64,000 nucleotides of DNA from Plectosphaerella cucumerina (Eukaryota > Ascomycota > Sordariomycetes > Glomerellales > Plectosphaerellaceae): assembly GCA_020746995.1 (NCBI GenBank), contig JAGPXD010000005.1, positions 1,984,001 through 2,048,000 on the forward strand, in the 5' to 3' direction. Position numbers and translations under genes: made by a program. This document shows positions 53,531 to 64,000 of this stretch, piece after piece. Every line of letters begins with the position of its first letter. Within the stretch, counting starts at the first letter, position 1. A model generated the notes under the pieces. It worked only from the letters and a program-made list of their open reading frames with translations, did no database searches and was not told the origin of the DNA.

Positions 53531-56500
53531 ATGAGCACCTCCAAGCACTCGTGTCTCCCTTCCGAGGACAAAGACTCGTCATCAAAGCGCAAAACCCCAG
53601 CTCCCGGGCGGCGGGCTCATATAAGGGAGGAAACCAAGGACGCCCAGACAGGCACCGATGATGTTGACTCGGCGAACGAGTCAGAGGCCAATGATGAAGG
53701 CAATGCTTCTGCTAACGGCGATGCCAACGGGAAAGGCGACCACCGCAAGAAAAGTAGGCCCCGGGGCGACTCAAACTGCGACAATCCCGGCAAGGTCGCC
53801 AATGGGGAGCCTTTCCAGAACGGGACACCATCCAAGCTTGACTCTCGTAACCCGATGCCATACGACGAGGCTCGCCGAAAGTTCTGCCGCTATGTCACCC
53901 GCCCTGAAGCCACCGCCGTACTGGACGCCAAGAACTCGGACCGTCGCTTTGGAATTCACACACCTCATGCCGCCCTCACCCAGATCGGCAAGCTGTGGGA
54001 CAGAGGTGGCAAGCCCATCAAGTTCACCTGGGCTTCGAGGAACGGCGGCAACGACGTACAGCGCAAGAAGGTCATGACGGCCATCAAAGAGTGGGAGCGA
54101 TATGGTGAGATCCACTTCGCCGAGGATAGTAACGAGCCCGACCTGGTCATCGCCTTCGACAGCAGCCCCAATGCTGGATCCTGGAGCTACGTCGGCACCG
54201 ACTCGCGCCAGTATGCCCGAGCCGGTGATGTCACGATGAATCTTGGTTGGATGGACGCCTTCGAGGAAGACTTGGTCAAGCAGGAACGGGCTGTGATCCT
54301 GCACGAGGTGAGATGGCACGACGGCTGCTTCCCTTCCCCTTCATAGCTAACGTATGCAGTTGGGCCATGTTCTCGGCATGCTCCACGAGTATCAGAGCCC
54401 CAGCAGTGGCGGGGTTCGCATCGAGAACATCCCGGCGGCGCTGGACTTCTACAGGACCAGCCAGGGCTGGAACGATGACGAGATCAGGGAGCAAGTGTAT
54501 GTGTGCACCATTGTCCCCTTGCAATGAAATGCTCACATGGCATTTTGCCACCACCAGCATCAACATGGAGAACTTGCGAGACGTCAGCTCCTTCTCCCAG
54601 GTCGACCGCACCAGCATCATGCAGTACCCGATGCCAGCTGCCGTCACTGGCCTGCCCAAGGACATCGAGTACAACTACGTCTTGTCTGATCTAGACAAGG
54701 CCTACATGACCATCATGTACCCGCGAAACTCAACCCACCCTGATGCCCCCGAATGGACCCTCGCTCATGCGCTTGACGTTTCCGACATCGGGATCCGCGA
54801 CAAGGACACCTATGACGCTATTCTGGAGTATGCCAACCAGGATCTGAAGTCCGACGGGATCATCGATCCCACCCGCATACGGGAGACCTTCTCCAAGTGG
54901 TCGGCCAGGGCTCATGCGGTTGAGTCGGCAGCCAGAGGTATCCAGCCCACGCTGGCCTCAACCCCTGGGACGATCAGTGTGTTCCCCTACGAGATGTGCG
55001 AGAACGACACCGAGTCGAGCTTTGCACCCAACGGTGTTCGTCAGGCCGTCATCGACCGATCGTGGCTGAAAAGGGTCCAAATCCCAGCAGATGCCAAGGG
55101 CGAAGGCTACACTTTTGGCATCACTTGGACTGTCATCGACTGCCCTCCATCTGCCCCTGCTCTAAAGACCGACCCCAAGACTCCCTCGATTCCTGCGACG
55201 CCATACCAGGTCGGGCTCGTCAGGCAGGCCCTCAGCGACTGGGCCGCTGCTGCAAGCATCGAGTTCAAGGAAGTCGGCGACGTGGCCAAGGCGGACATCG
55301 TCTTCGTCTTCCAGAAAGACCACCGCATCACTGGATTGGAGATCGTCAAGGGCGACTCGGTCAACCGCAGCTACTGTCGACCTGGTACAAGCGTTGCTCG
55401 GGTGGTAGCGTACAACGCCAAGGATAACTCCGCTATTCAGGAGTCCGGCAAGCCGCAAATCTCCCACACGATCTGCTACCGCACCATTTCGACAACCGAC
55501 AAGGAAGCTGCGGAGCCTTCGCCGGAGGTTTACCAGATCAAGACGGTTGACGGCGTTCTGGTCGACAACAGGGAACTGGATCTCCGCAGTGTCAGACACG
55601 AAGTAAGTGGCGTTTCTCGGAGTGTGGCCGTCGCAGGCGATGTACTCGAGGCAGTTTTCTGACGGTATCATTGCAGATTGGCCATTACCTTGGCTTGGAC
55701 CATGAGAACCTGGGCGCGTATGGCTATGTCATCTTCGACCCCAAGTTTGTAAGTTTTGGATGACTTTTATGATCTTGGGACTGGTCAGTCTCTTCTGCTG
55801 TCCAGTTTCAGCTACTCATCGAGTGACAGACCGTGGCAGGTATGGAGGGCATCCGGAAGAAGTTTGCATCCACGCGGCTTGACACTTCATCAATCATGGA
55901 CTCTCTGCGCCGGTAAGTCAAGACTGCAACTACGTTCTGAGTATGGCATACATGCTGACGTCTGGTCCATAAAGCCCCAGCGTGATGGAAAAGTACGTCA
56001 AGGAAGCCAATGGCAGCAAAGATCACCGCCTCCTGATGCGAGTGACGCTCAACCTGAGCAAGTACGACCAGGCCAACATCAAGCTCCTCTTCCCCGGGGC
56101 GAAGCTTGCCGACCCGAATTCCATCAAGGACGCCGGCGAAATCCTGGGTCTTACTCCAGATGGCATCAGCCAACTCCAGATCCTGGCAAAGGATGCCGAG
56201 TGGGCCAAGTTTCGACTTGCCTACATCGGCTTGCTGGACAAGGCGACCGAAGAATGGCACGCGACTCTCCAAAAGCTGGATGGGGACATCCCAAAGTTTG
56301 CGAGGGAGAATAATGGCTCCATCTTCGTCGAAGCAGGTACCGGACCCAAGGCTGGAGCAAGCCCAACCCCCATCCGCAAGGGTCCATCAGCAGGCGCGCA
56401 ACCTGGAGAGACCCAGGCCACGTCGCCGCCGCTGCTCGAAACCCTGTACAACACCCTCAGCCAGACCATCGGCCCCCAGGGCGGGCAGATCCTGACGCTT

Positions 56501-59152
56501 CAATTCCCGACGCGCTACCTGGACAAAGGGTCGTTCCAGTACGAGCTGAATGGCATCTACTCCAACTTCATCAAGCCTGTCGTTGTGGCCGAGGCAGAGT
56601 TCCGCCTGACAGACGCCCTGTACGATCCCGCCCCCATCGTAGGCGCACCGAACGGCCGCTCCTTGAGCAATGTCTACCACCAAGTCATCAACAACTTCGT
56701 CCCACGATACAACGAGTCGGAGAAGAACGTCCGCATCCAGCGTGAGCGCATCCGGAACTGGCTCCTGACCGATGCCGAGGCCAACCACTACAAGTTCGAC
56801 TTCAATGCTTCGACCACAGGGCGTAGTGACGATGCCGCAATCGTCGCCGACATGGAGGAGATTGCCAGGAACAAGAGCATGGTCCGCAAGGTGACTCCGA
56901 TGGAGTTCGCCAGCCAGCTGTCCCAAGGCGAGTTCTAGTTTCCACCCGCCTTTTTTAACGCATGGCGCTGACGATAAATCCTTCTCAGAATACTACGACG
57001 CCCAGATGAAGTGGGAAGAGAAGCGAGACGGCATGATTCAGGACGACATCAAGAGCAACGACCCGGCCACACTGGCCAGCACCACGCGAAGCCTTGTGCA
57101 TACCACCATGGCCGAGCAGGGAAAGCTTGCCATGAAGAATGCCGATGTTGTCGTTCGCGGCTACTCCCATGTCGTTCGCGAGGCTCTCGGACACCTCGAT
57201 GTTGCCACGCCCGCGGAGATCCTTCAGGATGCCAAGGACTCCTTTCGCACCAGCGCTGTCTCGTCACTCTACGGCGCCAGCAAGGTCTATCCGGTTCTCA
57301 TGAGCCCAACAGACTGGTCGACCGCCCTCGACACGGGATTCACGCTCGAGGACCTCAGCGAGAACCCTGACCTAATTGTCATGATGATCAAGGCCAAGGC
57401 CGCCGCTCTGGACCAGGAAGAAGAAGCAGCTCTCACTGCTTGTGGGCAACAAGGAAGGCGACGCCACCGCGCTCAAGGCCAAGGCTGAGGCTGCGGCTGA
57501 CGTTGTTAATCAAGCCGAGGCCGACATGCAGGCCGCTTGGGCCGACTCGACGCTCCAGCTGGCCAAGATTGTCATTGCCGTATCGAGTGGCGGTGCCAGT
57601 ACGGCTGGTGAAGTCGCCCTCGAAGAGGTGAACAAGGCCACGGCAGAGCTCACCGAAGACATCAAGCAGAAGCAAGGTGAAGCAGTCGACCCTACCAAGG
57701 TTACCACGGAGATCATCGGTCAGATGAAAGAGGTAAGCGACGAAATCTTGGAGCGGTCGCAGATTGAGCAGAGCGCTGACCAGGCCCCTCGCTTGCTAGG
57801 CCGACAAGAAGCGGCAAACACTCCAGCAGGCCACCAGAGCCTGGACATCCCTGGAGAACGCCCGCGCCAGGGCTGTCGCCACAGACACCCAGAACCAGCA
57901 GGTCCTGCTCCAAGATAGCATCGACGTCCTCACCTCGGAGCTGACCGACCTCAACACGCGGTACACCGCTGCCAAGACGGCGCAGAGAAGGTCGCAGGCC
58001 AACATGGCCGCCCAGGGCGACGTCACCGTGGCCCAGCTTGCCACAAACGTTGCCACTGGCAGCAACGGCGGCTCTCGGTGGCAGGACATTTCCATCGTGC
58101 ACACCTCCAAGTTCAGCACGATGAACCAGTCGACCGAGGCCAAGGTCGACAACCAGTCGTGGAGCGTCAACTTCTGGATCGGCGGCGGCGGAGGCTCCAG
58201 CAGCTCTACCTCCGCTGGCTCTGAGACAAACCAGGCGGAGAGGGAGGTCCGTGTGGAGATTTCCATGAAAGTCACCTCCGTGACGGTTGCCAGGTCATCC
58301 TGGTTCCAGGTATGTGATACCCCAGCCTCGCGAATAATTGCACAACTAACACCATGACAGCCGGAGCTCTTCGACAGCTCCAAGGGATTCATGCGCAACA
58401 ACGACAACATGTCCTTCAACGACTGGGCCAAGGAAGACACCCCGACCAAGATTGCGAGCAAGTTCCGCGGCACGGGCAGGCCGCCCAGGCTCGACGGCGG
58501 ATTGCTCCCATGCTTCCCGGTAGCATACATCCTGTGCAAGGACGTCATCATCAAGGTTTCGGGAATGGACCTGTCCTCGTCCGACAGCAAGAAGCACATG
58601 GTCGACAAGAGCCAGGCCAGCGGCGGCTTCCTGTTCTTCAGCTACAACAAGTCGAGTGAGACGACCAAGGACTCGTCGACGGCCAGCTTCCAGATGGCCG
58701 AAGACAGGATGGTCGTGCGCATCCCTGGCCCCCAGATCCTGGGCTACGTCCAGCAGATCGTCCCCGCGGACAACTCGACGCCGTACAAGGTTACCGAGTC
58801 CCTGGGCCAGGACTTTTTCCTCCCTGGCGAGGAGAAGAAGGAGGAGGGCAAGACTGGCGGGGAGCCGAAGCATGGCATCCAGCCCTCGACTGGCCAGGGC
58901 GAGAAGGGAAGCACTCGCTTCAAGATGACCTACGACCCGCCGACGAAGGCGGATGGCATGAAGACAGCTGAGCCGGATGCTGGCGGGAACAAGGCGCACG
59001 GCATTGCGCCGACGCAGCCTGCTGCTGGTGCAAAGGACAAGGCCAAGGAGGACGCGGACGAAGTGACGGCCAGGGCTAGGGAGTTTGTCAAGGCGATCTT
59101 TTCGGATGAGAAGATGGCCAAGGCTGTGAAGGAGATGATGGCTGGACTGTGA
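53531..59152 (+). CDS. giant double-zincin metalloprotease-like protein with coiled-coil C-terminal half (apparent frameshift)
   Basis: Nine exons: 53531-54307, 54360-54496, 54558-55602, 55677-55748, 55830-55912, 55975-56927, 56989-57732, 57800-58309, 58361-59152 (about 1700 aa). No signal peptide; a disordered charged N-terminus of about 110 residues. First zinc motif HE-LGHVLGMLH at 258-268, with Met-turn SIMQYP; second HE-IGHYLGLDH at 652-662, with SIMD at about 698: two astacin/metzincin-like domains. Then a region common to large fungal proteins of unknown function: EYYDAQMKWE, VRGYSH, KVYPVLMSPTDW, long helices, a Gly/Ser insert, and a final FPVAYILCKDV...GGFLFFSYN domain. The intron after 56927 must be GC-AG. 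Exon 56989-57732 needs a one-base shift at 57417-57420 in a GAA tract, so the gene may be broken, or the base may be an error. Confidence 0.7.
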
Positions 59153-59219
59153 GGAAGCGAGAGAACGGGGAGAAGGGACTGAAGCAAGCAAACGAGTGCG
59201 GGGGGATGCGAAGGTCTTC

Positions 59220-59257
59220 GACCACGGAGAAATTGAGTTTTTGACCACGGAGAAATT
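59220..59257. repeat. 15-bp direct repeat GACCACGGAGAAATT, two copies
   Basis: Copies at 59220-59234 and 59243-59257, 23-bp period, just after the giant gene. Confidence 0.85.
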
Positions 59258-59330
59258 CATGTTTCAATCAGAGAGTTCATGCCATCGGTCGACCGGACTC
59301 CGGCACCTGGTTAGACTGTCCCGCCGCAGT

Positions 59331-59411
59331 CCGCTCCTGTCCGCTCCTATACCGCTCCCATGCCGCTCCTATACCTCCCCAGCCCGTCCCAGGTTCGTAG
59401 TCCGCTTCCAT
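59331..59411. repeat. CCGCTCCTAT-type decamer repeat
   Basis: CCGCTCCTGT, CCGCTCCTAT, CCGCTCCCAT, CCGCTCCTAT at 59331, 59341, 59352, 59363, and CCGCTTCCAT at 59402. Spacing of 10-11 bp, close to one helical turn. Confidence 0.85.
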
Positions 59412-59614
59412 GTCGCTCTCACGACTCAACCCTCCCCGCTCCGCATAGTGATCTCCGCATTGCTTGGTAACGTCCGATCAATAACGTCAGACTAGTGATC
59501 TATGATTGATCATTGCCGCCCTTTAATCCTCGAGTCAATGTGACACTTCGGAAGATTGGAAGTCCTAGAGCCAAGCGCATGATATTTCCTGCCTATGCTG
59601 GCCGCTTCAACGCC

Positions 59615-59620
59615 TATAAG
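59615..59620 (+). promoter_or_regulatory. TATA box of the NmrA-like gene
   Basis: TATAAG in CGCCTATAAGTAGG, 83 bp before the ATG at 59698. Confidence 0.7.
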
Positions 59621-59697
59621 TAGGCCGTCTTTGCCCTCCTGGTCTCAAGAGTAGTATCCTCACCACCATTTCCTGACACCACTTCACTTCAATCATC

Positions 59698-60588
59698 ATG
59701 TCTCGCGCCATCTTTGTCCCCCTCGCGACCGGCCAGCAAGGCCAGGCCCTTTCCAAGGAGCTGCTTCGCCGCGGCTACGCCGTCAAGTCATTGACGCGCA
59801 ACCTGCAATCCCCCAAGGCCATTGAGCTGACGAAGCTCGGCGCCGAACTGATCGAGGGTCAAATCTCCTCCGCCGACGATGTGCATGCCGCACTTGCCGG
59901 CGTCGACGCCGTGTGGCTCGCTCTTCCTGCCAGCCTGGATGAGGTAGGCACCGGCCGGGCTATCATCGACGCGGCTCGGAGCAAGGGCATCAAGCAGTTT
60001 GTCTACTCGAGCGTCGCCCGCACCGGCGAACACGAATCCTTCCCCGGCTGGTCCGACTCGTACCCTCTGTCTTGGTACTGGACACAAAAGGCCGCGCTGG
60101 AGGATGCCGTCCGCGGGGCTGGATTCGAGTCATGGACGATCCTGCGCCCAGCGTTCTTCACTCAGAACTCCTGCCGGCCCGTCGTCGACTTTTTGTACCC
60201 CGGCCTCACCACGGAACACGTCCTGCGCGTCGCCTATCGACCCGAGACACGCCTGGATCTTGTCGACACGGCGGGCATTGCGTCCGCTGGTGCCAACGCG
60301 TTCGACTCGCCTGCCAAGTTCCACGGCAAGAGGCTCGCCTTGGGATCGGAAAAGCTTACGGCGCAGGAGATTGCCGACGCGCTGGGCAGGATCACCGGGC
60401 ACGCGATCAAGGTCGTCTACCTCAACGATGACGAGGTCAAAGAGGCGCAGAAGTTGGGGCCCATTGTGGATTCGCAGGTGTGGCATAGGGATGTTGGGTA
60501 CAATGTTGACCTGGCCGCGTGCCGGGAGAACAATTTCAAGACAAGCACCATGGCTGAGGTCTTGACCAAAGAGCAGCTGGGATGGTAG
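59698..60588 (+). CDS. NmrA-like NAD(P)-binding protein, 296 aa
   Basis: Atypical short-chain dehydrogenase / NmrA family: redox sensor or NAD(P)H-dependent reductase. Single exon, strong start context. The N-terminus IFVPLATGQQGQALSKELLRRGY is a variant of the Rossmann GxxGxxG motif, with ATG-QQGQ in place of GATGxxG. It is followed by LTRNLQSPKA, VDAVWLALPAS, IKQFVYSSVAR and FESWTILRPAFF, all family blocks. It ends with SEKLTAQEIADALGRITG. The catalytic Tyr of classical SDRs is not in place, as usual for NmrA proteins. Stands alone. Confidence 0.9.
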   Translation: MSRAIFVPLATGQQGQALSKELLRRGYAVKSLTRNLQSPKAIELTKLGAELIEGQISSADDVHAALAGVDAVWLALPASLDEVGTGRAIIDAARSKGIKQFVYSSVARTGEHESFPGWSDSYPLSWYWTQKAALEDAVRGAGFESWTILRPAFFTQNSCRPVVDFLYPGLTTEHVLRVAYRPETRLDLVDTAGIASAGANAFDSPAKFHGKRLALGSEKLTAQEIADALGRITGHAIKVVYLNDDEVKEAQKLGPIVDSQVWHRDVGYNVDLAACRENNFKTSTMAEVLTKEQLGW

Positions 60589-63500
60589 GAGTGAGAGGAT
60601 ACGGCTGGGAGAAGGACAAGTGGATCACCAGTTACCCCGCCCCCTTTTTCTCGGCCTGGATGACCCAGCGAGTTTACCCCGCTACCCCTTTTCTGTCGGT
60701 ACGATGGTTGGAATCTAGGACTTCACAGCAGCGCCGATTGACGACGTGGTTCCAGAGGCAATATAGTTCAAATGATGGGAATATATTCATGAGTTGTATC
60801 AAACTGTAGATATGATCTTTCCTTCGGTGTTTTTCAATGGCTGTTTTTGGTGTGAGAAGAGTCGATCGGAGCGGGATTGGAGTGTTGGGGGTTGGTTGTT
60901 GGAAGTGACTCGATTCGCAGATTGCGAGGTTCGCGTCAGATTCAGATCAGTTTGAATAGGTGGTGAGTTTAAGGCAATGTATCAAGATGAATTCAATGTC
61001 GTCTTCTGTCTCGCGATCATTGTCATCGAAGGCAAGAGAGGTGTGGCTGGGCCGGCCTGAAGCGCCGCTGTGATGGCGAACTGAGTTGTTGGGCGATCAT
61101 TTTCCCTAAGATTTGGTCATGATCTTGATGTTCCCGTGCACCTGCATGGACTTCTCCTCATTCGTTATGCGTGTGTACTTTTCCGCAATAATCGTGAAGT
61201 CCATCGTGTCTTCTATGCTGACAGATGGCCAGTGCATGGCGACCTTGATCGAGCAACGATGCAATGGTGTCGCGAGGGCCAGCACCCACTGTAGCCGGTG
61301 AAACAGTATGCGGTCTGCGAGACTCCGGACAAGCGATTGGGGTACTCTTTGGCCCTTTGCGTAACCCTGGGCGAACATCAGATGTTCTCGAGCATGGCGA
61401 GTCGGAACCTCGGCGAAGCCCAGCTGTGGTGACGAGAGTTGCATGGCCATCCAGCAGCTCAGCGGCCGTCAAACTGACCACTGCATGGAGATCAACATGG
61501 GGTTTTCGAGAAACTCCACATGATATGTTTTGACCTCATTCTCGGCGGGAAATAGGGGCTGCGATGACGCCAGCTCCAGGGCCCGGGTTCGTTGATGCTC
61601 GTGGAGTTCTGCGACGATGACGCCCCCGTCAACAGCAATTTGGATTGTCTCCGTCCTTCTAAATGCTTTTTGGCGTTCATCCATCCGGCCCGCATATATT
61701 GACGTCGACAGCCAGGCGAGCCCGGGTCCTGAAGCCTCTGTTGCAATTGTCGCGGAGCCTCTGAAGCCTCAAGCGCATTCATGCCTCGCACACGAAATGT
61801 GACCATTGTTCATAAATGAAGACTCTGGATTGGTCGGCGAATGGATGGAAGACCGCCACCCCGACAAATGTGTGATCGTCCAGAGGTGGCTCTCCTCGGT
61901 CATGAATCCGTAGTGCTCGGCGATCCGTAGAAACTGTTCGTCATGGCCATCCTGACCAGGAAGGCGACATTGGATGCCTTGATCGGCGCCCACAGCCGAA
62001 TCGACACAACGATTGGCTACCGCCATGGCGAGATGTCGACGATGTTAGCAAGCCTTGTGGCTAGCTCGTCACCGCGGCGACACCGCCCAGCACGCGATCC
62101 ACTGTCATTCGCGCTGCGAATGCCTCATGGGCCGCAGTGACGGACAGCGAGAAGTGCATCGGAAGAACCGGGGCCCGGGGGCTGGCGATCAAGGGCCTGC
62201 GATGGTAGACCTGGGGTTGACTCTCGCAGCGTCGCTCGCTGCGAGGCTTAAGGGTCTGTTGAGGTGATTGGGGGATTCGTTGTTGTTTCTCGGCAATTGC
62301 CCGCGGTTCTAGGAATGGTTCGTGAAAGCCCTCGGCTTGGATGAAACCCAGCCGCTTGTGCTCGACGGCCGCGGCCGGACTGAAGCAATTCATCAAAGCC
62401 TGGAAGGTCGGTCTCTGGCCCGAGTGGTGGCTGCTTGGTGTCAGGCCGCTGCTGCGGCGGCCGCGGCGTCAGCCCCGAGTAGTGGTCTGTACCCTCGCTG
62501 ACACCCGTCGAGCTAGTCGACTCATGGATGCAAATCGTATGAAGATCTTCGAGGGCTCTCTGTGGCAAAGACGATGATGATAATGTCTCTCTCTTCGCCC
62601 TGATCAAGATAGGAATCCAGCCTTGGGCCCAGGGTTCTCGGAACATCAGGGCAGGCTTGTTGTAGGCTGTGGCTGACGCATGTGTTTTCCGGCAACAGCG
62701 ACCCAATGAAAATTCTGGCGATGAGACAACTCGATGTCGCTGGCAATTCGGTCGAAGAAGTTTCATTGCCCACTCACGCTCTGGGCGCATTGACTGTATG
62801 GGTGCCGATAGGACGCGGCAGTAGGTTGCTGATGTGGTCTGCTGCTGAGCAAACCGCTGGTGCCTGGCTGATGAAAAACGCATGGACAGGTCGAACCGGA
62901 AGGCAACATGACATGGCGCCTGCTGAGATGACCGCGGGCGGTTGATGTTGAGGATAAACTGAGGGCACACTGAAGGGCAGTCCTCCTGGATGACACACGC
63001 AGGGTCTCGGCCAAAGCCAAGTTCCATCGCTACCGGCGACCCATTTGATACAGAGCTGGAGACGGGCCGGGTCATCTGGATCAACACGATGGTCGCGAAC
63101 TGCGAGGAACGTGGAGGACCAGGCACACACTTGGCATGGTCCATGACCTGACCGAGCCTCATGGGCCGAAACAGGCGTGTCCCAGAGGCATCGTGACTGT
63201 GATGGACGTTCTGGATTCGGCACTGGCACCCCGGCTTGTCTCTCATTGCAATGAAGCTCTGGTGCAGCAGGGGTGAGCGGCAAGCATCGGGGCGCACGAT
63301 TCGATTGCTGGATAGCCGAGAGATCTTGCATCAGAAGAAGCACGACATGGGTGCTTGGGTCTGGGAGAAGTCCCTGTCGAGTTGCGGCTGGCGGAGGAGC
63401 CACCGAGGGACATCAGAAAGTTGGGACAACAGTTGAGCGTGCAACATGCTCTTCCTCCCTGCACAGTGGCGGCACGGCTTTGTGGCGATGCGTAGCGACT

Positions 63501-64000
63501 GTAAGATGTGTTGTCCATGTCCATGTCCTCATGAATGGCCATGCCCGCGTCTTCATCCAGAAGCTCGATTGGGTTCTTTGATCTCCTGGCTCATGAAGCC
63601 AATCATGGCCGCCAGGAAGTGACAATGGGGCCCGGGGGGTGATGTGTTGTTGTGTTTGAGCGTGATGAAGGTGGCTTTGTGGCTTTCATGCCTTGTACAT
63701 CCACGACGCTAGGCTGGGGAAGAATGTTGCGTCTGAGGCGAGGATTGCGTGACAAGCCGCGAGACTGAACTCGAGTGCCGGCTGTCCGACAGGCGTAAAA
63801 CTAGGTGCTGAGAACGGAGAGGCTTTGTTCGCGCTCAACATACGCGATGACATATCTCAACAGCTGGGCCAGAGCGAATGGGTACGAGCTGGCTGTGAAG
63901 CGAAGAAAGTGCGTTCCTTAGCTGTGTCGTATTCTGCATACTCGATGGTCTTGAAACAGGGCGAGGTTCGGGGACGATCCTGGCGATCATGAACAGGCCG
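60589..64000. other. no supported gene, 3.4 kb
   Basis: Many medium-length frames on both strands (longest 62248-63297 minus), none with a recognisable domain, consistent introns or start context. Protein-like but interrupted runs occur on the minus strand at about 61106-61680 and 63780-63900; these may be decayed or unrecognised exons. Confidence 0.4.

Larger units (their letters stand above)
59153..59697. other. intergenic with short tandem repeats
   Basis: Holds the two repeat patches listed separately and the TATA box of the NmrA-like gene. No gene. Confidence 0.7.

Noticed and set aside
62248..63297. 349-codon minus-strand frame near the right end
   Set aside because: Ser/Pro/Arg/His-rich with no recognisable domain; equally long frames exist in other phases, so it is not supported as a gene.

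Overview
The window looks like nuclear DNA of a filamentous ascomycete, most likely a sordariomycete. Genes carry short introns (mostly 46-70 nt, GT...AG with CTGAC/CTAAC-like branch sites), coding third positions are GC-rich, and the families are typical of Pezizomycotina: HET, SesB-NACHT-ankyrin, UstYa, WSL/MBOAT acyltransferase, AA5 copper radical oxidase, NmrA and Pst2/Ycp4 flavodoxin-like proteins. I see no rRNA, tRNA, CRISPR array or intact transposon. All gene models were spliced by eye from the sequence, so intron boundaries and start codons are predictions.

Layout. 0-4.1 kb: the 5' part of a DHA1-type MFS transporter (-), a Ser/Thr-rich single-pass membrane protein (+) and a secreted protein of unknown family (+). 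4.3-9.6 kb (-): a HET-domain protein and an unrecognised gene carrying an in-frame TAA. 10.3-15.1 kb: a SET-domain protein with a signal peptide (+), a tail-anchored mini-protein (-), a wax-synthase-like acyltransferase (+) and, tail to tail with it, a diverged SEC11 signal-peptidase paralogue (-). 16.6-23.0 kb: a gene-poor stretch holding three small secreted proteins (one a 93-aa, 10-cysteine protein in five tiny exons) and a secreted pepsin-like protease. 25.0-30.6 kb: a membrane protein with two PPxY motifs, a UstYa-like protein and a monocarboxylate-type MFS transporter. 31.9-36.1 kb: a Pst2/Ycp4/WrbA flavodoxin-like quinone reductase and two membrane-anchored methyltransferases facing each other. 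38.4-45.4 kb: a PAN-domain AA5 oxidase, an F-box-like protein, a small coiled-coil membrane protein and a Gln/Pro-rich protein. 47.0-51.1 kb (-): a SesB-NACHT-ankyrin NLR. 53.5-59.2 kb (+): a very large protein with two zincin metalloprotease motifs and a long coiled-coil C-terminal half. 59.7-60.6 kb (+): an NmrA-like oxidoreductase. The last 3.4 kb shows no gene I can support.

Main observations. (1) The flavodoxin-like gene ends in TGA CTA G, the context known for efficient stop-codon readthrough. It is followed in frame by 73 sense codons ending in a CAAX box (CVVS) with another cysteine just upstream, which predicts a minor, prenylated, membrane-bound isoform made by translational readthrough. 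(2) The giant double-zincin gene has an intron at the same place (HE|xGH, phase 0) in both zinc motifs, the mark of an internal duplication, and carries an apparent one-base frameshift in a GAA tract. (3) Three genes are only in frame if GC-AG introns are used. (4) Two self/non-self recognition type genes (HET; SesB-NACHT-ANK) and a pocket of small secreted proteins suggest an accessory, fast-evolving region.
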